In this document: positions 1 through 9,426 of the stretch, one piece after another
How positions within the stretch are numbered: the first letter of the stretch is position 1
Layout: each line of letters starts with the position of its first letter
From: Chrysomallon squamiferum
Lineage: Eukaryota > Mollusca > Gastropoda > Neomphalida > Peltospiridae
Direction of reading: 5' to 3'
DNA: 23,761 nucleotides
Assembly (NCBI GenBank): GCA_012295275.1
Contig: CM022677.1
Coordinates: 22,476,729 to 22,500,489, forward strand
Position numbers and translations under genes: made by a program
The notes under the pieces: model-generated
Seen by the model: only the letters and a program-made list of their open reading frames with translations
Told to the model about the DNA's origin: nothing
Database searches by the model: none

Positions 1-320
1 TTATGTACCTGTTTATTCATATATCTAGTGAAACTGACTTTCACTTCTATTTCCTTTTAAACATGTGTACACGTTGCAGTAGAAAAGTCATTTTGGATCT
101 CAAATCTCAAAGATATTTTAAAATAAAACTTCGTTATTTAAGTTATGCTCTTTTCAGAATTTCTCTACATACATTTACGGGTGATTTAGGCACTGGTTAA
201 AGTGGACAGGTGTGGCTCAGAGGTTTAGTGAAAGAAGTTTCTGACTATGGGCTGTAGCGTTTTTCTTTCCTAAAATCAATTTCGCGATTATTTGGTTATT
301 GAGAAAAGGTACCCGTTGAA
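1..320 (+). repeat. Dispersed repeat, full-length copy
   Basis: Bases 1-107 recur at about 2881-2987 and bases 108-320 at about 1902-2116, both with only scattered differences. A much older copy of the right-hand part lies at about 2485-2690. The segment TGGCTCAGAGG near 216-226 fits a Pol III A box, so the right-hand part may be a tRNA-derived SINE head. No clear B box was found. No coding potential. Confidence 0.6.
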
Positions 321-646
321 TGTTCTTTTTGATTATTTTTATTTTTTTTTTTTTTTTTATTATTATTTTTTTTTCCATTTCTTTCATATTCTCTAACGTC
401 TTAAGCGATCTGTACTGAATCTGGAAAATATTTTGTCCTTCTTATTCAGTAGAAATAAAATTTGTTTTCTGTGAATGTTGTGAAACGTAAACTGGTAATT
501 ATTACACTGAATGCATGTACCTACATGAATCTGACGTTCTACTGTACAGTTAGACTGAAGAAAGGTCTGCTTACAAAAGTATGCGGGGTGTGTTACTATG
601 AGAAATTGCCTTCCTGCAATCATGATTTGGCAAATTGTTAATGTTT

Positions 647-795
647 ATTATCATTATTAATTTTCATTCTATTGTTTTTTATTTTTATTATCATTATTAT
701 TTTTCATTCTATTGTTTTTTATTTTTATTATCATTATTATTTTTCATTCTATTTTTATTTTATTTTTATTATCATTATTATTTTTCATTCTATTT
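647..795. repeat. About 40-bp tandem repeat, 4 copies
   Basis: A T-rich unit containing TTATCATTATTATTTTTCAT is repeated about four times with a period near 40 bp. Open frames across it encode only F, Y and I runs and are not genes. Confidence 0.7.
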
Positions 796-1222
796 TTTTT
801 TTTTTTTTATTTTTACTTTATTTATTTATTATTTTTTTTCAAAAGTCTGCTTAATATATTTATTGAGACTGATTTTCATTTTTTCTTACTCATTTTTTTT
901 TAAAATTTATTTCCATTTCGCTTCGACAAAATTCACCTGCCCGTTCTGCACGCAAAATATTCAAATACTTGAACATGAGCAGATCAGTTTCCTATAAACT
1001 TTGCATTAATGGATTCTATTACTGACAGGCAATGTTCAGAGATTTGTGAGTCAGCAGTGTTGTGTTTAGATACAGTGATTATTTAACTAACAATGTTGAT
1101 GTCCTGTAGCAAACATCGTGGCAAGCTCAAATAGATATAGAAAACAATTATCTATAACGTTTTTTACTTCGTTTTTAGTTCTGTCATATATTATTAATGA
1201 CAGAATTACTAGTTTTACTTTT

Positions 1223-1227
<5 letters not shown>

Positions 1228-1296
<69 letters not shown>

Positions 1297-1297
1297 C
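1228..1297. repeat. (ATT)n microsatellite
   Basis: A near-perfect ATT run. The 50 bp just upstream (about 1178-1227) recur at about 2237-2284, also in front of an ATT run, so the microsatellite belongs to a duplicated segment. Confidence 0.9.
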
Positions 1298-1818
1298 TGT
1301 ACTTGAAAAAAAGCACACATTCACTTTGCATCCTGTTTTTCATTTCTAAACTTTATTATATATCTGTCAAAAACACACGATACCCGCCAGTTCACTGTTC
1401 AAGTTTAAACAAGATTTATTTTTGGCGGTGAAATGTATTATTTTGGTTCTGTCCTTCTTCAAACCAGGTGTTGAGTCTATCATTAGTAGATGTGTGACAT
1501 ACAGTGAGAAACATTTTTTAAACTAACGAAGCTGTAGAAGTCTTATCGCGTTAGATGCCATTTTCCTTCCTGTTTATTTTAATATAGAAAATATTAATCG
1601 TTCAGGATTTCTTCTGAAAAGAAAGAAATGTGTTATAGATGACTTGTAAGCTTACACCCGTTCTTTTTTTCAGTTCGTATCTTCCTGTCACTGAGTGTGG
1701 TCTGTCCAAACCGGATTCTCCGCACAAACAACTTCAACTTAGATCGAGATTGCAGACGAATACAGAAGAAAAGATTTCCAGGTGTTAAATTTTCCCTTTA
1801 CTAACAAAAAGGTAAGAC

Positions 1819-1819
1819 A

Positions 1820-1877
<58 letters not shown>

Positions 1878-2116
1878 ATTATTATTATTATTATTATTAT
1901 TTAAGATATTTTAAAATAAAACTTCGTTATTTAAGTTATGCTCTTAACAGAATTTCTGTACATACTTTTACGGGTGCTTTACGCACTGGTTAAAGTGGAC
2001 AGGTGTGGCTCAGAGGTTAGTTGAAAGAAGTTTCTGACTATGGGCTGTAGCGTTTTTCTTTCCTAAAATCAATTTCGCGATTATTTGGTTATTGAGAAAA
2101 GGTACCCGTTCAATGT
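1819..2116 (+). repeat. (ATT)n followed by partial dispersed-repeat copy
   Basis: An ATT tract runs to about 1901. It is followed directly by a close copy of bases 108-320, including the A-box-like TGGCTCAGAGG. The stretch between about 1300 and 1818 is AT-rich and contains no recognisable gene. Confidence 0.65.
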
Positions 2117-2119
2117 CGT

Positions 2120-2122
<3 letters not shown>

Positions 2123-2184
<62 letters not shown>
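2123..2184. repeat. Poly(T) tract
   Basis: About 62 uninterrupted T residues directly after the dispersed-repeat copy. It could be the A-tail of a reverse-strand retroelement or a homopolymer expansion. Confidence 0.8.
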
Positions 2185-2186
<2 letters not shown>

Positions 2187-2236
2187 TTAACTAATCATAT
2201 TTATGTCCTATATTAAACATTGTGGCAAGATCATAG

Positions 2237-2280
2237 TTCTGTCATATATTATTAAGGATAGAATTACTAGTTTTACTTTT

Positions 2281-2359
<79 letters not shown>

Positions 2360-2360
2360 T
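2237..2360. repeat. Duplicated segment with compound (ATT)n(AGT)n
   Basis: The left part copies about 1178-1227. The right part is a compound microsatellite that switches from ATT to AGT. The open frame through it encodes I and S runs and is not a gene. Confidence 0.8.
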
Positions 2361-2484
2361 TAATGTAATTTTTGTTGTTCTGTTCTTGTTGTTTTTTCTT
2401 TCTCTTCTTCTTCTTTTTCTTTTTCGTCTTATTTATTATTGTAAGATTTTTCAGAAATCGAATAAGCTTGTTTAGGTTGTTTTC

Positions 2485-2690
2485 CTAAGTGAATTTCTGT
2501 ATATAAATCTATGTTTGTTTTTCACACTGATTAGACGGGTAGGCTGTGACTCAGTGATTAAACAAAGCTGTGTCACCGTTGTGTTATACGATTTGTCCTT
2601 CTCAATGTCACTTTACTGTAAGAACCAGATTTCTTACAATACTTTATCAAACGACGTGATATGGGGTTACGAAGAACAGGTACCCCACCT
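2485..2690 (+). repeat. Diverged copy of the dispersed repeat
   Basis: It shares landmarks in the same order with 150-320: GAATTTCT, CACTG.TTA, a GTGACTCAGTG block (A-box-like) and, near the end, GAA.AGGTACCC. The copy is clearly older than the one at 1902-2116. Confidence 0.45.
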
Positions 2691-2770
2691 TTTTACGTAA
2701 AAGCATGTATTGTATTCTATTGTCTCAACTGCCTTACAATATAATATTACTATATGAATTGCGGTTTTTA

Positions 2771-2833
2771 TTCTTATTATTATTCTTATTATAATTATTA
2801 TTATTATTATTATTATTGTTGTTGTTATTATTC

Positions 2834-2875
<42 letters not shown>

Positions 2876-2987
2876 TTATTTTATGTACCTGTTTATTCAT
2901 ATATCTAGTGAAACTGACTTTCACTTCTATTTCCTTTTAAACCTGTGTACAAGTTGCAGTAGAAAAGTCATTTTGCATCTCAAATCT
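2771..2987 (+). repeat. (TTA)n followed by left half of the dispersed repeat
   Basis: An interrupted TTA tract ends at about 2880 and is followed by a close copy of bases 1-107. The stretch 2988-3235 is AT-rich with no gene seen. Confidence 0.65.
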
Positions 2988-3233
2988 AAAATGTTAACTT
3001 CGGAAATGTGTTATTCATTTTAATAAATAAATAAATACACAAATACAAAACAAATGATTGATCTAGTACATTCATTAGTCAAATTAATCATTTAATTCCT
3101 ACCATTTACCATGATCATTTTACCTTAGGTCAAGTTATGTCTTATTTTGAGGTCAAGTTGTATTTTCAAACTTTTGTTTTATACATTGTTCTTTGTTTTC
3201 TCTTAATATTTAATTTGTATTTTAATTTCGTTT

Positions 3234-3467
<234 letters not shown>

Positions 3468-3634
3468 TTTGTTTTCTTGTTATAGATATTTATTTATCTA
3501 TCTACCTATCTATTAAAATTAATTATGTTAATTTAATTATTTTAATTTATTTTTGTTATGTTCACAGATAGGTAACAGGTTCAAGATCCAAACAACAAAT
3601 GTAAAGTTACCTTTGTTCGGAATTGTTCAACAAA

Positions 3635-4456
3635 ATGGACACACTCAAACACACTGATACCATTGACACGAAAACACAAGAAGATACAAGAACACCTTTA
3701 GTTCAGTCAGTTCTGATTTTAAGTGAGGACAACACTAAAATCGTGGTTAGTGATCATAGCAATAAATGTGTAAAATGTTTGTGTTTAAAAAGAAAGTCAG
3801 TAACAAAAAAACATGTAACTTCATCTGCACCATGGGGTCTTGTTGAATCACATGACCATCAGGCTGTCGTTACTGTTCTGTCTCGTGAAAAAAAATTACT
3901 GTTTTTAAATTGGAAAGACTTCGAACTGATCAAAACCGTTACAACTAACAAAGTGTATTTCTATATCGCTATGTTACCCAGCAACCGTCTAGCGGTCACT
4001 GGGGGAAGGGGTCATTACATAGATGTACTAACAGACAGTGGTCAGCTCATTAATTCCATCTCTGGAGATTTGATCCACGGACCCTGGTTTCTCACAGTAC
4101 ACGATCAAAGTCTGATTGCTTTTTCAGAGTTTAAGAACAGTCTAGTTTGCGTGACGTCATCAGGTGACGTCAATTGGATGTCATACGAATCAGACAAACT
4201 TCGAGGCGACTTTAGAGGTATTGCATGTGACCAGGAGGGTGATATTTTTGTTTGTGATATTAACAATCATCGCGTTGTTCATCTGTCACAAAAAGGAAAA
4301 TTTATACGTCATATCCTCACCAGGCAGGATGGTTTGTCCGCACCTTGGTCTATCTGTTGTCATGAAAATATGTTGTGCGTGGCACAGTACAGTGGAGAAA
4401 TAAAAATATTTTCCTGGTCGAAAGCTAAGGTTCTACCTGAGCGAGTACATTTGTAA
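3635..4456 (+). CDS. NHL-repeat beta-propeller protein, TRIM-like C-terminal domain
   Basis: A 273-residue ORF ends in TAA. The ATG at 3635 is preferred because it has A at -3 and G at +4, and an in-frame stop (3602-3604) closes the frame just upstream. A minimal upstream ORF, ATG-TAA, sits at 3599-3604. The protein looks like the NHL propeller at the C-terminus of molluscan TRIM proteins. The clearest blade is at residues about 193-226, with the elements DQEGDIFVCD, NNHRV and KGKFIRHI. A second APWG/APWS-type blade junction is seen near residues 65 and 236. No RING, B-box or coiled coil is encoded, so any ubiquitin-ligase role is unsupported. A TTCACAG acceptor-like site ends at 3567, so the ORF may be a 3' exon preceded by an untranslated exon, or an intronless retrocopy. 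The family call is fairly sure; the function is not. Confidence 0.75.
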   Translation: MDTLKHTDTIDTKTQEDTRTPLVQSVLILSEDNTKIVVSDHSNKCVKCLCLKRKSVTKKHVTSSAPWGLVESHDHQAVVTVLSREKKLLFLNWKDFELIKTVTTNKVYFYIAMLPSNRLAVTGGRGHYIDVLTDSGQLINSISGDLIHGPWFLTVHDQSLIAFSEFKNSLVCVTSSGDVNWMSYESDKLRGDFRGIACDQEGDIFVCDINNHRVVHLSQKGKFIRHILTRQDGLSAPWSICCHENMLCVAQYSGEIKIFSWSKAKVLPERVHL

Positions 4457-4527
4457 ATGTTTGGGTGTTCAGAACACATAATAACTTTAAAAGTAAACTT
4501 TTTTTTTTTTTTTTTTTTATCTATCAG

Positions 4528-4716
4528 TATTCTTGCTTTGGAGTAATTGTTTCACACGAAGTTTCCGAATGCCGAGAGGAAGGGGTTCTATTTTGTTCTC
4601 AACCATCTACTATGAAAACTAGTACTAATAATACTGTTACCAATGGCATCGCTGCTGCAATTGGTAGTTCTACTCCTGCTACTATTTATGTATTAAGTAT
4701 AATAATTTTAATATAG
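4528..4716 (+). CDS. Possible terminal exon of a GPI-anchored or secreted protein
   Basis: A long T tract followed by ATCTATCAG forms a good splice acceptor, and the frame stays open for 62 codons to TAG at 4714-4716. The peptide has three cysteines, then a Ser/Thr/Asn-rich stretch and a hydrophobic end (IYVLSIIILI). This is the layout of a GPI-attachment signal: small-residue cleavage site, spacer, hydrophobic tail with no charged end. An AATAAA follows about 60 bases later. No upstream exon was recognised. If the exon is real, the NHL ORF lies inside its last intron. It could also be the end of an unrelated partial or decayed gene. Confidence 0.35.
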   Translation, partial: YSCFGVIVSHEVSECREEGVLFCSQPSTMKTSTNNTVTNGIAAAIGSSTPATIYVLSIIILI

Positions 4717-4776
4717 AAATGCTAGATATACAGACGCACATATATATGTATTCTTTGAGTCCGGGGTTTTCACTGT

Positions 4777-4782
4777 AATAAA
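4777..4782 (+). terminator. Polyadenylation signal AATAAA
   Basis: Canonical hexamer about 60 bases after the stop of the candidate terminal exon and 320 bases after the NHL stop. It could serve either. Another AATAAA occurs at 5162-5167. Confidence 0.5.
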
Positions 4783-4856
4783 TATAAATGAAAACTCGGA
4801 ATCTCCGACAAGCAGATCTGCGCGGCCCGCCATTTCCCTTTAAGGAAAACGAAGAA

Positions 4857-4925
4857 CAAGGGAGAGAACCTTGAAACTTTGGGCTAGCTTTGGTAAGCTT
4901 CTGACAATATACTTATCTCCCTTGT
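4857..4925. repeat. Inverted pair of the AAGGGAGATAA-type motif
   Basis: CAAGGGAGAGAA on the left and TTATCTCCCTTG on the right form imperfect inverted arms about 45 bases apart. The rest of 4783-5223 is non-coding with no recognisable gene. Confidence 0.5.
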
Positions 4926-5308
4926 TTTTTGTGGGTTTTGTTTTGGTATAGTCCTTGTGTAGTGTATTATTAATGGGTTATCTGTTTACTGTATATACAA
5001 TAATTTATAATTTATATTAATTTAGTTACTTGATTGTACCGTGTCCGATGATCGATCCTCTTTCTAACTACGATTCTGTGACTGATTCTGTATTTCACCT
5101 TAGGCTTCCCCCAATGTAAATTATTTAGTTGCTTTCATTTTCTTATAAATGCTTGTAAAGTAATAAACAAATCAAGCTGTACTCGTTTTGATGTGTTATT
5201 TATATAGTCAGTGTATTATACCATCACGATGTATGTGAATGTGTGTGTTGCAGATTTATAGAGGAGAAATTTACAGAAGTTAAAATGTTGTCTTCTTGTC
5301 TCATACTG

Positions 5309-5428
5309 CTGTGTGTATGTGTGTTGATGTGTGTGTGTGTTTGTGTGTGTGTGTATGTGTCTGTTTGTGCTGTGCTTGTATACAAAAACTCAGAAAAAAT
5401 TCTCAAGTTAAGACGATAAATTAACAAA

Positions 5429-5459
<31 letters not shown>

Positions 5460-5478
5460 CAATAACAATAACAATAAC

Positions 5479-5545
<67 letters not shown>
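5309..5545. repeat. GT-rich and (AAT)n/(AAC)n tracts
   Basis: An interrupted GT tract (about 5309-5360) is followed by AAT/AAC trinucleotide runs (about 5443-5545). The antisense open frame through them is an artefact of the repeats. Confidence 0.85.
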
Positions 5546-5718
5546 GTAACGATAACATTAATAATGATAAAAGTAATAATCATAAACACATACACATACG
5601 AAAACGTACATTAGCAGGCAATCGTTTATCATTTAAATACGAAATATTACAAAATTGTTATGTATCTTTCTTTAAACAAAAAAAGTAGATTTTATAAATT
5701 TTGGTTAGTGGGAGAAGT

Positions 5719-5726
5719 TATAAAAG
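5719..5726 (+). promoter_or_regulatory. Candidate TATA box, possibly for gene A
   Basis: TATAAAAG sits in more GC-balanced DNA on the correct strand, about 340 bases before the gap that precedes gene A. About 30 bases downstream is CTACTCAG followed by GT, which could be a short leader exon and donor. A first-exon ATG cannot be confirmed: the ATG at 5763 opens only nine codons. A chance match is quite possible in DNA this AT-rich. Confidence 0.3.
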
Positions 5727-5939
5727 ACTGAGTCGACAGCGACTGCACTACTCAGGTTGAACATGCTTTTTTTTCTTTCTGTTTTTCAGTAGGTAGAAAT
5801 TTTAAGTTCTTGTAGTGTTAATGTCTTCCGAATATTATTTAAGTCGTTTAAAACAAGAACAACAAGAACAAAAAGTAATAAATAAATAAATCACACACAT
5901 ACATATCTGTCTATCTTTCTATCTGTCTATCTGTCTGTC

Positions 5940-5944
5940 AATCA

Positions 5945-6004
<60 letters not shown>
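5940..6004. repeat. (ATCT)n microsatellite
   Basis: A perfect tetranucleotide run ends about 57 bases before the assembly gap. Confidence 0.9.
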
Positions 6005-6061
6005 GTCTGTTTGACTATACTATCTTTACGCCGTTAGGTCAACTCATTTGATCTTCTGTCG

Positions 6062-6261
6062 NNNNNNNNNNNNNNNNNNNNNNNNNNNNNNNNNNNNNNN
6101 NNNNNNNNNNNNNNNNNNNNNNNNNNNNNNNNNNNNNNNNNNNNNNNNNNNNNNNNNNNNNNNNNNNNNNNNNNNNNNNNNNNNNNNNNNNNNNNNNNNN
6201 NNNNNNNNNNNNNNNNNNNNNNNNNNNNNNNNNNNNNNNNNNNNNNNNNNNNNNNNNNNNN
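6062..6261. other. Assembly gap of exactly 200 N
   Basis: The round length implies a placeholder of unknown true size. It lies where the 5' part of gene A (signal peptide, first modules, earlier repeat units) should be. Confidence 0.98.
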
Positions 6262-9200
6262 AGACAGTTGGAGAAACTGCTGAATGTCACAAGGAGTTTG
6301 TTTTGTGTTAAAGGAGAATGGAGAAAACTGTACAGAGAAAAGTGATTGTAAAAACAGTTCTGCTGAATGTCACAAAGGGAGTTTGTTTTGTGTTAAAGGA
6401 GAATGGAGAAAACTGTACAGACAAAAAGTGATTGTAAAAACAGTTCTGCTGAATGTCACAAGGGAGTTTGTTTTGTGTTAAAGGAGAATGGAGAAAAAAG
6501 AAAACTGTTGTACAGACAAAAAGGGAGTTTGAAAGGAGAATGGAGAAAACTGTAAAAATTGTAAAAACAGTTCTGCTGAATGTCACAAGGGAGTTTGTTT
6601 TGTGTTAAAGGAGAATGGAGAAAACTGTACAGACAAAAGTGATTGTAAAGACAGTTCTGCTGAATGTCACAATGGAGTTTGTTTTGTGTTAAAGGAGAAT
6701 GGAGAAAACTGTACAGAGAAAAGTGATTGTAAAAACAGTTCTGCTGAATGTCACAAGGGAGTTTGTTTTGTGTTAAAGGAGAATGGAGAAAACTGTACAG
6801 AGAAAAGTGATTGTAAAAACAGTTCTGCTGAATGTCACAAGGGAGTTTGTTTTGTGTTAAAAGGAGAATGGAGAAAAAAACTGTACAGAGAAAAAAACTG
6901 TGATTGTAAAAACAGTTCTGCTGAATGTCACAAGGGAGTTTGTTTTGTGTTAAAGGAGAATGGAGAAAACTGTACAGACAAAAAGTGATTGTAAAAACAG
7001 TTCTGCTGAATGTCACAAGGGAGTTTGTTTTGTGTTAAAGGAGAATGGAGAAAACTGTACAGACAAAAGTGATTGTAAAAACAGTTCTGCTGAATGTCAC
7101 AAGGGAGTTTGTTTTGTGTTAAAGGAGAATGGAGAAAAAAATGTACAGACAAAAGTGATTGTAAAAACAGTTCTGCTGAATGTCACAAGGGAGTTTGTTT
7201 TGTGTTAAAGAATGGAGAATGGAGATTGTAAAAACAGTTCTGCTGAATGTCTGAGAAAAGTAAAAACAGTTCTGCTGAATGTCAGAAAAAAAGGAGAATG
7301 GAGAAAACTTACAGAGAAAAGTGATTGTAAAACAGTTCTGCTGAATGTCACAAGGGAGTTTGTTTTGTGTTAAAGGAGAAATGGAGAAAACTGTACAGAG
7401 AAAAAGTGATTGTAAAAACAGTTCTGCTGAATGTCACAAGGGAGTTTGTTTTGTGTTAAAGGAGAATGGAGAAAACTGTACAGAGAAAAAAGTGATTGTA
7501 AAACAGTTCTGCTGAATGTCACAAGGGAGTTTGTTTTGTGTTAAAGGAGAATGGAGAAAACTGTACAGACAAAAAGTGATTGTAAAAACAGTTCTGCTGA
7601 ATGTCACAAGGGAGTTTGTTTTGTGTTTTGTGTTAAAGGAGAATGGAGAAAACTGTACAGAGAAAAGTGATTGTAAAAACAGTTCTGCTGAATGTCACAA
7701 AGGGAGTTTGTTTCTGTGTTAAAGGGAGTTTGTTTTTGTGTTTAAAGGAGAATGGAGAAAACTGTACAGACAAAAGTGATTGTAAAAACAGTTCTGCTGA
7801 ATGTCACAAAGGGAGTTTGTTTTGTGTTAAAGGAGAATGGAGAAAACTGTACAGAGAAAAAAGTGATTGTAAAAACAGTTCTGCTGAATGTCACAAGGAG
7901 TTTGTTTTGTGTTAAAGGAGAATGGAGAAAACTGTACAGACAAAAGTGATTTCTGTAAAAAGGTTTGTTTTGTGTTAAAGGAGAATGGAGAAACTGATTG
8001 TAAAACAGTTCTGCTGAATGTCACAAGGAGTTTGTTTTGTGTGTTAAAAGGAGAATGGAGAAAACTGTACAGAGAAAAGTGATTGTAAAAACAGTTCTAC
8101 TTTGATTTTGTTTTGTGTTAAAACAGTTCTTCTGAATGTCACAAGGGAGTTTGTTTTGTGTTAAAGGAGAATGGAGAAAACTGTACAGAAAAGTGATTGT
8201 AAAAACAGTTCTGCTGAATGTCACAAGGGAGTTTGTTTTGTGTTAAAGGAGAATGGAGAAAACTGTACAGACAAAAGTGATTGTAAAAACAGTTCTGCTG
8301 AATGTCACAAGGGAGTTTGTTTTGTGTTAAAGGAGAATGGAGAAAACTGTACAGACAAAAGTGATTGTAAAACAGTTCTGCTGAATGTCACAAGGGAGTT
8401 TGTTTTTTGTGTTAAAGGAGAATGGAAAAACTGTACAGAGAAAAGTGATTGTAAAACAGTTCTGCTGAATGTCACAAGGGAGTTTGTTTTGTGTTAAAGG
8501 AGAATGGAAAAACTGTACAGACAAAAGTGATTGTAAAAACAGTTCTGCTGAATGTCACAAGGGAGTTTGTTTTTGTGGAGGAAAACTGTAAGGAGAAAAG
8601 AGAAAACTGTACAGACAAAAGTGATTGTAAAAACAGTTCTGCTGAATGTCACAAGGGAGTTTGTTTTTCTGTTAAAGGAGAATGGAGAAAACTGTACAGA
8701 CAAAAGTGATTGTAAAAACAGTTCTGCTGAATGTCACAAGGAGTTTGTTTTGTGTTAAAGGAGAATGGAAAAAACTGTACAGACAAAAGTGATTGTAAAA
8801 ACAGTTCTGCTGTTTTCACAAAGGGAGTTTGTTTTTGTTAAAGGAGAATGGAGAAAACTGTACAGAAAAAGTGATTGTAAAACAGTTCTGCTGAATGTCA
8901 CAAAGGGAGTTTGTTTTGTGTTAAAGGAGAATGGAGAAAACTGTACAGAGAAAAGTGATTGTAAAAACAGTTCTGCTGAAAACACAAGGGAGTTTGTTTT
9001 GTGTTAAAGGAGAAAAGAAAACTGTACAGAGAAAAGTGATTGTAAAAACAGTTCTGCTGAATGTCACAACGGAGTTTGTTTTGTGTTAAAGGAGAATGGA
9101 GAAAACTGTACAGACAAAAGTGATTGTAAAAACAGTTCTGCTGAATGTCACAACGGAGTTTGTTTTGTGTTAAAGGAGAATGGAGAAAACTGTACAGACA

Positions 9201-9426
9201 AAAGTGATTGTAAAAACAGTTCTGCTGAATGTCACAACGGAGTTTGTTTTGTGTTAAAGGAGAATGGAGAAAACTGTACAGACAAAAAAAGTGATTGTAA
9301 AAAACAGTTCTGCTGAATGTCACAAAAGGAGTTTGTTTTGTGTTAAAGGAGAATGGAGAAAACTGTACAGACAAAAGTGATTGTAAAAACAGTTCTGCTG
9401 AATGTCACAACGGAGTTTGTTTTGTA
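6262..9426 (+). repeat. Gene A type I array: 84-bp coding tandem repeat
   Basis: About 37 unit-lengths of an 84-bp repeat encode a 28-residue module with spacing C-x5-C-x6-C-x4-C-x9. Two units make roughly one eight-cysteine EB module (PF01683-like). Each unit has two N-glycosylation sequons (NCT and NSS). The main variation is E/D before the KS of the first loop, and HKG versus HNG; the units at about 9060-9415 are HNG. Clean in-frame runs include 6602-6866, 8190-8366, 9083-9290 and 9340-9426. Scrambled spots lie at 6486-6565, 7205-7330, 7625-7745, 7940-8115 and 8560-8605. Most other breaks are one-base changes in A or G homopolymers. Confidence 0.9.

Noticed and set aside
635-997. Long open frames encoding F/Y/I/L runs (also in 1087-1320, 2203-2475, 2667-3023, 3137-3571)
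   Set aside because: They read through ATT, CT and poly(T) repeats, overlap in several frames and contain no domain or codon bias.
5224-5595. Minus-strand open frame of 123 codons
   Set aside because: It is the reverse of AAT/GT microsatellites (I and T/H runs).
6308-9374. Minus-strand open frames of up to 186 codons across the gene A array, and their plus-strand equivalents in the gene B array (18826-21055)
   Set aside because: The 84-bp unit is divisible by three and happens to lack stops in one antisense frame. The opposite frame carries the regular cysteine spacing and continues into divergent modules and a membrane exon.
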